Of a DNA stretch of 64,000 nucleotides, positions 1-7,387 are shown one piece after another. The stretch is taken from assembly GCF_002119405.1 (NCBI RefSeq), contig NZ_MTBG01000004.1:62001-126000 (forward strand). The letters run 5' to 3'. The DNA comes from Pseudoruegeria sp. SK021 (GTDB lineage Bacteria; Pseudomonadota; Alphaproteobacteria; Rhodobacterales; Rhodobacteraceae). The notes below the pieces were generated by a model. It was not told where the DNA came from, did no database searches, and was given only the letters and a program-made list of their open reading frames with translations. The stretch's first letter is position 1. The number at the start of each line of letters is the position of its first letter. Position numbers and translations under genes: made by a program.

Positions 1-291
1 TTCGCCTTTTCGACCATGATCTCGTGGTCTTATTACGGCATAAAAGCGTGGACCTATCTCTTCGGTGAAGGGGCGACGCAGGAACTGATCTTCAAGTTGA
101 TCTTTTGCTTCTTCGTGATTGTCGGTGCGTCGGCCAGTCTTGGTCCGGTTATCGACTTCTCGGATGCCGCGATCTTCGCTATGGCAGTGGTCAACATCGT
201 TGCCCTTTATGTGCTGATGCCGGTGGTCAAGCGTGAGGTCAATTCCTACTTGAGACGCCTGAAATCCGGCGAAATCAAGAAGTACAGATAA
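1..291 (+). CDS. Sodium:alanine symporter (AGCS family), C-terminal end, partial
   Basis: The reading frame is open from base 1, so the gene starts outside the window; 96 C-terminal residues are visible. The visible part begins FAFSTMISWSYYG, the last conserved block of AGCS Na+/alanine-glycine symporters. Two hydrophobic membrane segments follow, then a short basic cytoplasmic tail ending KSGEIKKYR. An inner-membrane cation-coupled amino acid importer is the expected role. A strong terminator follows directly, so this is the last gene of its transcript. The ATG at base 16 is only an internal methionine. Family assignment rests on the conserved block and topology. Confidence 0.85.
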   Translation, partial: FAFSTMISWSYYGIKAWTYLFGEGATQELIFKLIFCFFVIVGASASLGPVIDFSDAAIFAMAVVNIVALYVLMPVVKREVNSYLRRLKSGEIKKYR

Positions 292-314
292 ATCCGGCCT
301 TCGGGTCTCACCAT

Positions 315-344
315 AACCGGGCGGTCATCCGCCCGGTTTTTTTT
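315..344 (+). terminator. Rho-independent terminator after the symporter gene
   Basis: An 8-bp GC-rich stem (CCGGGCGG at 317-324 and CCGCCCGG at 329-336) with a TCAT loop is followed by eight T residues (337-344). This is a textbook intrinsic terminator for the left-edge gene. Confidence 0.93.
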
Positions 345-380
345 ATGCGCGACCGGTGCGGTAGGCGCCGCATCAACAGA

Positions 381-413
381 CAGAAATTTGCATCCCCACG
401 CGATGCAAATCTG
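381..413. repeat. Inverted repeat upstream of the amidase
   Basis: Perfect 9-bp arms ATTTGCATC (386-394) and GATGCAAAT (402-410) flank a 7-nt spacer; CAG/CTG extends the pairing outside a two-base bulge. There is no T run after it, so an operator or RNA leader structure is more likely than a terminator. Function unknown. Confidence 0.6.
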
Positions 414-548
414 TGGCGCAATTTGGTCTCATCCGCTTAAAAGCGCTCAGAACACATGGATATGGCATTGAAACTGTCCCATAATCTTGCATGATGACGT
501 AAGAACGGCCGCTGGTTTACAGATCGGATAGATGTTGTCCGTCGTAAG

Positions 549-574
549 AGCGATATCTCAAGACGGATATCGCT
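549..574. repeat. Second inverted repeat upstream of the amidase
   Basis: Perfect 9-bp arms AGCGATATC (549-557) and GATATCGCT (566-574) are separated by 8 nt, about 50 bp before the amidase start. It could be a regulator site or a leader hairpin. No protein has been linked to it. Confidence 0.6.
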
Positions 575-626
575 TGGTCTACATAACGGTCGAAGAAGCT
601 TTATGATCGCCCCGGAGTGACGCGGA

Positions 627-2027
627 ATGAAACTTTCCCAATTCGATGCTACAGGCCTAGCGGCGCTGTTTTCTCAAGGCACCGCGACCCCGACCGAAGC
701 GTTGGAGCAAGTTGAACAAGACATTGCGCGTCTGGACCCCAAGCTTGGCTGCTATAGTGCGAGAAATCCCATGGCGAAGGCCGAGGCGGCTGCGGCGACC
801 GAACGCTGGCGCAACGGCGTAACACGCGGCCCGCTGGACGGGGTGCCGATTATTTTAAAGGATAATCTGGTGGCTGCGGGGATGCCTGCCGCGTGGGGAA
901 ATCGGACATTAGCGTCGCGCCGGTGTCACGTGGATGAAGGTCCTGTGGGCCGGCTGCGCGCAGCAGGTCTGGTGGTATTGGGCAAAGGAAATACGCCGGA
1001 ATTTGCGGTCGAAGGCTATACGGACAATCTGACATTCGGGCCTACCCGGAACCCATTTGATGCTCGTTTGACACCGGGCGGGTCGTCGGGCGGAGTGGTG
1101 GCTGCGGTCGCCTCGGGGCTGGCTTGGGCCGGTCTGGGGACCGACGGCGGCGGGTCGATTCGGCGCCCTGCGGGCTATTGCGGACTGGTGGGGTTGAAGC
1201 CGGGCAAGGGGCGTGTGCCGCGCAGTGGCGGCTTGGCGCAAGTTCTGCTGGATTTTGAAGATGTCGGACCGATTGCCCGGTCTATGCGGGATGTGGCTTC
1301 GCTGGACAGCATCCTTTCTGGGCACCCCGTCCGGTCTGGGGCAGGTGGGCCGTTGCGGGTTCTGCTGGTGCCGCGGATGGGCGATGCGCCGTGCGATCCA
1401 GAGATCCTGACAGCGCTCAAGGCGGCAGCAGATGCGTTGGTCGATCTGGGTCATGACGTGACCGAAGCGGCATTTCCGCTGAACCTGACAGAGCTGAACC
1501 GTGCATGGCCGCGGATCGCCGAGATCGGCCTCGCCCGGTATTTCGCCGACGAGCCTGACGTGGCCGCCACAGCCGCCCCGAAATATCAAGAGATGGCCGC
1601 GCGTGGGGCGTCGGCACCGGCGACCGAGCTTTATCGCATTCTTGACCAGATCGCAGAACTGAGGGCCGCGGCCCCGCATCTGTTTGCAACTTGTGACGTC
1701 ATCATGACCCCCACCGCCGCAGCCATGCCTTGGAATGCGACTGAAAGCTATCCCAGACAGATCAATGGTCTGGCTGTCGGTCCCCGCGGCTCGGCGGTTT
1801 ATACCGGTTGGGTGAATGCGGCCGGGCTGCCGGCGCTGGCCATCCCTGCGCCCAGTGACGGCCTGCCGATCGGCGTGCAATTGGTGGGTCCGATGGACAG
1901 TGAAGCGCGGCTGATGACCTTGGGGGCCTCGCTGGAACGGCGCTTTGGCGGCTTTCGCTGGCCGGACCTGACCGGTGCCGACGCGCCGTTGGCATTGTCA
2001 TCCGCATCGCAATGCGTAGGGTCTTAG
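627..2027 (+). CDS. Amidase signature family enzyme
   Basis: A 466-residue member of the amidase signature (GatA-like) family, hydrolysing a carboxamide or similar C-N bond in the cytoplasm. The Ser-Ser-Lys catalytic set is visible: Lys78 in the LKDN motif, Ser153/154 in GGSSGG, and Ser177 in DGGGSIR, 24 residues later as in fatty acid amide hydrolase. No signal peptide. The start has the short hydrophilic leader typical of the family and no better upstream start. GatB/GatC partners are absent, so it is probably a stand-alone catabolic amidase rather than the tRNA amidotransferase subunit. aroQ follows after 51 bp and may be co-transcribed. Substrate unknown. Confidence 0.9.
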   Translation: MKLSQFDATGLAALFSQGTATPTEALEQVEQDIARLDPKLGCYSARNPMAKAEAAAATERWRNGVTRGPLDGVPIILKDNLVAAGMPAAWGNRTLASRRCHVDEGPVGRLRAAGLVVLGKGNTPEFAVEGYTDNLTFGPTRNPFDARLTPGGSSGGVVAAVASGLAWAGLGTDGGGSIRRPAGYCGLVGLKPGKGRVPRSGGLAQVLLDFEDVGPIARSMRDVASLDSILSGHPVRSGAGGPLRVLLVPRMGDAPCDPEILTALKAAADALVDLGHDVTEAAFPLNLTELNRAWPRIAEIGLARYFADEPDVAATAAPKYQEMAARGASAPATELYRILDQIAELRAAAPHLFATCDVIMTPTAAAMPWNATESYPRQINGLAVGPRGSAVYTGWVNAAGLPALAIPAPSDGLPIGVQLVGPMDSEARLMTLGASLERRFGGFRWPDLTGADAPLALSSASQCVGS

Positions 2028-2078
2028 AGCCCGGTGCCACCGGTCCTCGACCCTGACTTGTAACGGAACCCCGTCGCC

Positions 2079-2519
2079 ATGACTAAGCTGATCACCATAT
2101 TGAACGGACCCAATCTCAACTTGTTGGGGCAACGCCAGCCCGAGGTCTATGGCCACGCCACCCTCGACGATGTCGCCACAACCTGCGCTGCGGTCGCGGC
2201 AGAGGTCGGATTGACCTCACAGCTGCTGCAATCGAACCATGAAGGTCAAATCATCGATTGGATTCATGAGGCGCGTCTTAAGGCGGCTGGGATCATCATC
2301 AATCCGGCGGCGTTCACCCATACCTCGGTGGCGATCTTGGATGCCCTGAATGCCTATGATGGCCCCGTGCTTGAGGTCCACATCTCAAACGTCCACAAGC
2401 GGGAGGCTTTTCGCCATAAATCCTACGTATCGCTGCGGGCTGACGGGGTGATTGCCGGATTTGGGGTGGACGGCTATGCGCTGGCCATGCGCCGCATGGG
2501 CAGTTTGCTGGCCGACTAA
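2079..2519 (+). CDS. aroQ: Type II 3-dehydroquinate dehydratase
   Basis: The 146 residues match the full length of the dodecameric type II dehydroquinases, which convert 3-dehydroquinate to 3-dehydroshikimate in the shikimate pathway (or in reverse during quinate use). The family blocks are all present: [19 protein letters not shown] with the catalytic Tyr, [28 protein letters not shown], and [17 protein letters not shown] with the catalytic His and substrate-binding Arg. It lies after the amidase gene rather than beside accB/accC, a common arrangement elsewhere. Two convergent hairpins follow it. Confidence 0.97.
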   Translation: MTKLITILNGPNLNLLGQRQPEVYGHATLDDVATTCAAVAAEVGLTSQLLQSNHEGQIIDWIHEARLKAAGIIINPAAFTHTSVAILDALNAYDGPVLEVHISNVHKREAFRHKSYVSLRADGVIAGFGVDGYALAMRRMGSLLAD

Positions 2520-2583
2520 ACGCACAAAGGGCCATGCTGCCGCCTGATCATCCGGGGGCTGGCACCGCCGCTAAGACAAACAA

Positions 2584-2618
2584 AAACGGCGACGCAGGGG
2601 GACCTGTCGTCGCCGTTT
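2584..2618. terminator. Stem-loop between aroQ and dctM
   Basis: A perfect 11-bp stem, AAACGGCGACG (2584-2594) with CGTCGCCGTTT (2608-2618). The A/T ends give a short T run on either strand, as expected for a bidirectional terminator between the convergent aroQ and dctM genes. Confidence 0.75.
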
Positions 2619-2626
2619 CGTCGTAT

Positions 2627-2664
2627 CAGTCCGTCCCGATGTGAGGGAGTATCGGGACGGACTG
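2627..2664. terminator. Long perfect hairpin after the dctPQM operon
   Basis: A perfect 14-bp stem (CAGTCCGTCCCGAT at 2627-2640, complement at 2651-2664) with a 10-nt loop lies 7 bp past the dctM stop codon on the minus strand. It has no clear T tract, so it may act as an mRNA 3'-end stabiliser or factor-assisted terminator for the TRAP operon. Confidence 0.65.
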
Positions 2665-2671
2665 TACTGCG

Positions 2672-4048
2672 CTATCTGATGATCGTTTCCGGGCCCATGA
2701 AGGTCGTCGGCAACCATGTGGAGATGATCGGCACATAGGTGACGATGATCAGGAACAGGAACAGGATGCCGAGCCAAGGCAGGGCGGCGCGGACCACATG
2801 CATCATCGGCATGTTGGCCACGCTGGAGGTCACGAACAAGTTCAGACCGACCGGGGGCGTGATCATCCCGATCTCCATGTTCACGACCATGACGATGCCC
2901 AGATGGATCGGATCGATCCCCAGTTCGATGGCAATCGGAAAGACCAGCGGTGCCACGATGACCACAAGGCCCGAAGGTTCCATGAACTGACCGCCGATCA
3001 GCAGGATCACATTGACGATGATCAAGAACATGATGGGGCCGAAGCCCGCATCCAGCAGGGCGTTGGTGATCATCTGCGGGATCTGCTCATCCGTCAGCAC
3101 GTGCTTCAGGATCAAGGCGTTGGCGATGATGAACATCAGCATCACCGTTACTTTGCCGGATTCGAACAGGGCCTTGCGGACGTCAGGATGCACGAATGCG
3201 GTCAGCAGGGCCCAAGGGCGGCGGTAGAGGGCGTGGTTTGGCTGCCCGTCAACCGTCGCCAGCGGCCCCATATCCCGATAGACGAAGTTGGCAATCAGGA
3301 AGGCATAGATCGCGGCCACGGCTGCGGCTTCGGTCGGGGTGAAAATCCCGCCATAGATTCCGCCCAGAATGATCACGATCAGGAACAGGCCCCAACCGGC
3401 ATCCCGTGCCGAAGCGAACACCTCGCCCCAACCGGCCCAAGGTTGTGCAGGCAGATTTTTCCACCGGGCGGCGATATAGATCCCGATCATCAGCATCAGC
3501 CCGGCCAGAAGGCCCGGGATCACGCCCGCCAGGAACATCCGGCCAACCGACACATCGACCGAGGCCGCGTAGACCACCATGACGATGGAGGGCGGGATCA
3601 GGATGCCCAAGGTGCCGGCGTTACAGATCACACCTGCGGCAAAGTCTTTGGTATAGCCGACTTTGACCATGCCGGTGATGCAAATCGACCCGATGGCGAC
3701 CACGGTTGCGGGCGAGGACCCGGACAGCGCCGCGAACAACATGCAGGCAAACACCGCCGCCATCGCCAGACCGCCGCGGAAATGCCCGACCATCGCCACG
3801 GCAAACCGGATGATCCGCGTCGCGACGCCGCCCGTCGACATAAAGGTCGAGGCCAGAATGAAGAACGGGATCGCAAGCAGGGTGTAATGGCCGGAAAACG
3901 CGTTGAACATCTGCTGGGCAACCGAGCCCAGTGACGTGTCGGAAAAGGCCAGCAGAAAGACGATAGAGGACAGCCCAAGGCTGACTGCAATCGGCACACC
4001 GATCAGCATCAGGCCAATGACCATCGCGAACAGAAGAACGACATCCAT
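2672..4048 (-). CDS. dctM: TRAP transporter large permease (DctM type)
   Basis: 458 residues, very hydrophobic, with the repeated helices and conserved AGTLGILIPPSI and GMITPPVGLNLF blocks of the DctM/4TM-12TM subunit. It forms the Na+-driven transmembrane channel of a tripartite TRAP importer in the inner membrane. The upstream dctQ gene ends 3 nt before its ATG, so translation is probably coupled. Order on the minus strand is dctP-dctQ-dctM, the usual TRAP operon. Dicarboxylate specificity is only suggested by the adjoining DctB/DctD-like genes. Confidence 0.95.
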   Translation of the reverse strand: MDVVLLFAMVIGLMLIGVPIAVSLGLSSIVFLLAFSDTSLGSVAQQMFNAFSGHYTLLAIPFFILASTFMSTGGVATRIIRFAVAMVGHFRGGLAMAAVFACMLFAALSGSSPATVVAIGSICITGMVKVGYTKDFAAGVICNAGTLGILIPPSIVMVVYAASVDVSVGRMFLAGVIPGLLAGLMLMIGIYIAARWKNLPAQPWAGWGEVFASARDAGWGLFLIVIILGGIYGGIFTPTEAAAVAAIYAFLIANFVYRDMGPLATVDGQPNHALYRRPWALLTAFVHPDVRKALFESGKVTVMLMFIIANALILKHVLTDEQIPQMITNALLDAGFGPIMFLIIVNVILLIGGQFMEPSGLVVIVAPLVFPIAIELGIDPIHLGIVMVVNMEIGMITPPVGLNLFVTSSVANMPMMHVVRAALPWLGILFLFLIIVTYVPIISTWLPTTFMGPETIIR

Positions 4049-4051
4049 GAC

Positions 4052-4675
4052 TTAGACCTCTTTCGCTTTGGCGGCCGCGTCTTCGACCAGATCTTCGGCT
4101 TCATGGCTGGCGATCAGCAATTCGGCGCGTCCGGTCCAGACATTCCAGCCCGCTTCGATAAAGCGGAAGGTCAGAAGGGCCATGCCGATGGGCAGAGCGG
4201 CGTAGGGGATGAACCGGGGCAGTTTTTCGTAGGCTTCGCCTTCGTTCATGATCGGCTCAATGAAGCGGAGCCAATCAAACATCAGAATATCGTTGACCTC
4301 GTACCACGCCTGTTTGCCGACGAACGGCGACCAATATTGCCACGACCCGATCAGCATCAGCCCCGCATAAATGATGCAGAATGCTGCGGCCACCAGCGTC
4401 ACCCAACGGCGGGGGCCGGCCGGCAGAAGATTGACCACCGCATCGACACCCAACTGCCCGGTGATTTTCACCAGATACGAGGCCCCCAGCAAGACCAGCC
4501 AAGCAAACAGGAACACGGTGGCTTCCAAGGCCCAGAGGATGTTGGAGTTAAAGACGTAGCGGGCGATCACATTGGCGAAGGTGATGATGGTCATCATCCC
4601 GAGGATGACCGCGATCAGCGTTTCCTCAATGGTGTTGATGACCCGCCCCAGCGCCGTTTGCGGCGTGGCAGACAT
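4052..4675 (-). CDS. dctQ: TRAP transporter small permease (DctQ type)
   Basis: 207 residues with four predicted membrane helices, the usual DctQ topology, including the conserved NVIARYVFN motif and WALEATVFLFAWLVLLGAS segment. It bridges the substrate-binding protein and DctM. The ATG at 4675 is chosen because a GGAGG ribosome site lies just upstream; a start at 4738 would add 21 hydrophilic residues not seen in the family. It has a longer C-terminal acidic tail than minimal DctQ proteins. Confidence 0.93.
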   Translation of the reverse strand: MSATPQTALGRVINTIEETLIAVILGMMTIITFANVIARYVFNSNILWALEATVFLFAWLVLLGASYLVKITGQLGVDAVVNLLPAGPRRWVTLVAAAFCIIYAGLMLIGSWQYWSPFVGKQAWYEVNDILMFDWLRFIEPIMNEGEAYEKLPRFIPYAALPIGMALLTFRFIEAGWNVWTGRAELLIASHEAEDLVEDAAAKAKEV

Positions 4676-4790
4676 GGTAGGCTCCTCCCGGAAAAAACGG
4701 TGATGAGCTGCCCCTCGGGACTCCGGTGGCGGCTTCATGGGTCGATGGACTATCGGTTTTGGTTTAAATCAGGCGTTTACGCCCAAAGCG

Positions 4791-4821
4791 GGATGCGGGG
4801 GCTGTAACCGCCCCCGCATCC
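4791..4821 (-). terminator. Intercistronic hairpin between dctP and dctQ
   Basis: A perfect 12-bp stem (GGATGCGGGGGC at 4791-4802, complement at 4810-4821) with a 7-nt loop starts 5 bp after the dctP stop. Such hairpins stabilise the binding-protein mRNA and attenuate transcription into the permease genes; that role here is inferred. The second TRAP operon has an equivalent hairpin at 30893-30921. Confidence 0.7.
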
Positions 4822-4826
4822 GCATT

Positions 4827-5834
4827 TTAGTTGGTCAGCTCGTTATAGGACACGGCGTTGTCGATCACGTCCTGACCAATGTCGCCGGCGAACTGCGCCC
4901 AGACCGGCTGCATCGCCTCGACCCACAGCGCGCGCTGTTCTGGGGTCAATTCGCGGACTTCCGCACCGGTGGCGATGATCGCCTGCTTGGAGGCCTCTTC
5001 CACCTCGGTGACAGCCGCATTCCGCTCAACCGTGACTTCCATCATGATAGTCGCCAGTTGATCGCGGACATCGTCGGGCAGACCATCCCACCATTCGGCG
5101 CCAACAACGACGAGGTAATCAAGAACCCCGTGATCGGTATTGGTGATGCCGTCCTGAACTTCGAAGTATTTCTGGCCATAGGTGTTGGACCATGTGTTCT
5201 CTTGGCCATCCACAACCCCGGTTTGCAGGGCGCCGTACACTTCCGAGAACGCCATCTTTTGCGGGTTCGCGCCGATGGCTTCGAACTGCGCCTGCAGCAC
5301 GTCAGAGGCTTGGATGCGGAATTTCAGGCCTTCAGCATCGGCTGGGACCAAAAGCGGCGTGTTGGCGGACATCTGCTTCATGCCGGAATGCCAATAGGCC
5401 AACCCCTGAAGGCCTTTGCGCTGCATCGAGTCCAGCAGCGCCTGGCCATCGTCGGACATCTGATACGCGTCGACAACATTGATGTCACGGAACACGAAGG
5501 GTAGGTCGTACAGGCGGAATTTTTTGGTGAACGTCTCGAACTTGGACAAGGACGGCGCGGCCATCTGAACGTCGCCCAGCAGCATTGCTTCTAGAACCTT
5601 GTCGTCGTCGTAAAGGGTCGAGTTCGGAAAGACTTCGACGCAGGCCACGCCGTTCATTTCTTCGTTGACCCGGTCTGCGAACAGTTGCGCCGCGATCCCT
5701 TTGGGGTGCTTGTCGGTGTTGGTGACATGCGCAAATTTGATCAGGATCTCGCCATCTTCGCAGGCGGCGAACAGCGGTGCGGAAGTCAGGGCCAGCACAC
5801 TTGCAGCGGCGGCCAGAGTGGTGCGAAACGTCAT
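4827..5834 (-). CDS. dctP: TRAP transporter substrate-binding protein (DctP type)
   Basis: 335 residues. A Sec signal peptide (MTFRTTLAAAASVLALTSA, cleavage near PLFA-AC) is followed by a DctP fold; the conserved block around TGVVDGQENTWSNTYGQKYFEVQ is the family signature and holds the carboxylate-binding region. It captures a carboxylate in the periplasm and hands it to DctQM. The ATG at 5834 has a GGAGG site at the right distance. It leads the operon and is followed by a strong hairpin. The adjoining DctB/DctD-like pair suggests inducible expression by a C4-dicarboxylate or related acid. Confidence 0.95.
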   Translation of the reverse strand: MTFRTTLAAAASVLALTSAPLFAACEDGEILIKFAHVTNTDKHPKGIAAQLFADRVNEEMNGVACVEVFPNSTLYDDDKVLEAMLLGDVQMAAPSLSKFETFTKKFRLYDLPFVFRDINVVDAYQMSDDGQALLDSMQRKGLQGLAYWHSGMKQMSANTPLLVPADAEGLKFRIQASDVLQAQFEAIGANPQKMAFSEVYGALQTGVVDGQENTWSNTYGQKYFEVQDGITNTDHGVLDYLVVVGAEWWDGLPDDVRDQLATIMMEVTVERNAAVTEVEEASKQAIIATGAEVRELTPEQRALWVEAMQPVWAQFAGDIGQDVIDNAVSYNELTN

Positions 5835-6055
5835 AAATTCCTCCAAAAGCAGTTTGTTGTCCAGACTCTTCGATCTGGTGTACGGCCTTTAAAAACGACC
5901 ATGCACAACAAAGTCCCATCCCGTGCTCACTTGCAAGCAGTGCAGGGCAGTTATGCGAAAATTAGGGGGGCAGCCAAGGCCGGGTGTGTCAGCTTGCACC
6001 CAAAACCGGACAACAGATGGGTGAAGTTCGGATCATTCGGTGCCGCTGCCGGGGA

Positions 6056-7387
6056 TTAGTCCCCAAAATCGTCCCGGCGCAGGCCGTGCTTTTGCATTTT
6101 TTCGTACAGCGTCTTGCGCGACAGACCGAGAGATTCGTAGGTCGCTTTCAAATTCCCGTCATTGGCCGACAGCGAAGCACATAGGACCTGTTTTTCAAAC
6201 CGGTCGATTTGATCAGCAAGGCTCTGCCCGATTGTGTCGCTGCCGGGAAGGTCACTGTCGATGCCCAACACGTGGCGGTCGGCCGCGCTTTTCAACTCGC
6301 GCAGATTGCCGGGCCAATCCAGCCCAGACACTTGCATCAACCGCTCGGGCGCGACGGTGATCGGGTCACGGCGATAGCGTCGCGCCGCCAGCGAGACGAA
6401 ATGCTGGAACAGCCGCGGCACGTCTTCGGGCCGTTCCCGCAAGGCCGGCAGGCGCAGTGTCACCGGGTTCAGACGATATAACAGATCGTCGCGGAATTGG
6501 CCGGTTTGGACCAGCCCTTCCAAAGCATCACGGGTTGACGCGATGAAGCGCACATTCAGATCGACCCGGTCACTGCTGCCCAAAGGTTCAATGGCGCGGT
6601 CTTTCAGGGTGCGCAACAGCTTGACCTGAACGGATAGGGGGGTCGATCCGATCTCATCCAGATACACCGTACCGCCACGCGCATGTTCCAGCCGACCGGT
6701 TCGGGCGCGGATTGCACCGGGAAAGGCCCCGGCGGTGTGGCCGAACAGTTCGGCCTCAAGGCTTGCGGCGGGCAGGGCGGCCAGATTGATGGCGACAAAC
6801 GGTTTGTCACGGCGATCTGACAGGCCATGAATGGACCGCGCCACCAATTCCTTGCCTGTGCCGGTCTGGCCGACGATCAGCACATCAAGGTCAGTCTCTG
6901 CAGTGGCCCGCACCTTGCGGCGCAATTCTACAACTGCCGGAGCGCGCCCCAGCAGTTGACCATCCAGCGGATCGTCCGGCGGGCTGTCCGAGGTCATTGC
7001 CCGCAATTCTAGGGTCATCCGCCGCTTTTCGGCCGCGCGCAGGATCGACTGCCCGAGATGATCCATAGAGAAGGGCTTTTCGATGAAATCATAGGCCCCC
7101 TTGTTCAAGGCCTCGACTGCAAGCGGCACGTCGCCATGCCCGGTGATCAAGATTACCGGCTGGTCCGGATCAAGGGCAAGGGCGGCCTCTAAAAATTGCA
7201 GCCCGTCCATGCGCGGCATGCGAATGTCGCTGACGACCACACCGGGAAACTGCGGGCCGAGCCGGTCCAGCGCCCGATCCGCCCGGGCAAAGGCGGTGAC
7301 CGTGTGGCCGCGCAGTTCCAGCGCCTGTTGCGCCGAAAGCCGGATATCTTCGTCGTCGTCGATCAGCAGAATAGGGCAGGCGGTCAT
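6056..7387 (-). CDS. dctD: NtrC-family response regulator (DctD-like), GAFPGA variant
   Basis: 443 residues in the order receiver (1-120, phosphorylatable Asp54 in VVVSDIRMPRMDG), AAA+ sigma-54 activation domain (about 140-370, Walker A GQTGTGKE, Walker B GGTVYLDEIG, arginine-rich sensor region) and a Fis-type HTH at the C-terminus (LKATYESLGLSRKTLYEKM). It should activate the adjacent TRAP operon when phosphorylated by the overlapping histidine kinase. The sigma-54-contacting GAFTGA loop reads GAFPGA here (bases 6713-6730), a Thr-to-Pro change at the most critical position. It may use a non-standard contact with RNA polymerase. It shares an ATGA overlap with the kinase gene. Confidence 0.92.
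   Translation of the reverse strand: MTACPILLIDDDEDIRLSAQQALELRGHTVTAFARADRALDRLGPQFPGVVVSDIRMPRMDGLQFLEAALALDPDQPVILITGHGDVPLAVEALNKGAYDFIEKPFSMDHLGQSILRAAEKRRMTLELRAMTSDSPPDDPLDGQLLGRAPAVVELRRKVRATAETDLDVLIVGQTGTGKELVARSIHGLSDRRDKPFVAINLAALPAASLEAELFGHTAGAFPGAIRARTGRLEHARGGTVYLDEIGSTPLSVQVKLLRTLKDRAIEPLGSSDRVDLNVRFIASTRDALEGLVQTGQFRDDLLYRLNPVTLRLPALRERPEDVPRLFQHFVSLAARRYRRDPITVAPERLMQVSGLDWPGNLRELKSAADRHVLGIDSDLPGSDTIGQSLADQIDRFEKQVLCASLSANDGNLKATYESLGLSRKTLYEKMQKHGLRRDDFGD

Larger units (their letters stand above)
292..626. other. 335-bp intergenic region between symporter and amidase
   Basis: It contains the symporter terminator and two separate inverted repeats (381-413 and 549-574, listed on their own) ahead of the amidase. 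No coding frame with family features was seen. It must hold the amidase promoter, but no convincing -35/-10 pair was recognised. Confidence 0.6.

Noticed and set aside
909-1880. Long antisense frame inside the amidase gene (323 residues)
   Set aside because: Arg/Pro/His-rich composition typical of an antisense shadow in high-GC coding DNA; the plus-strand amidase is unambiguous.
2798-3934. 378-residue plus-strand frame opposite dctM
   Set aside because: His/Asp/Gln-rich mirror of a membrane protein gene; the minus-strand DctM motifs are clear.
5902-5918. Sigma-54-like promoter (TGGGAC-N5-TGTGCA, minus strand) upstream of dctP
   Set aside because: The GG and GC elements can be placed at the right distance only by shifting one base, which then loses the CAC match. 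Attractive because of the adjacent activator, but not good enough to list as a feature.
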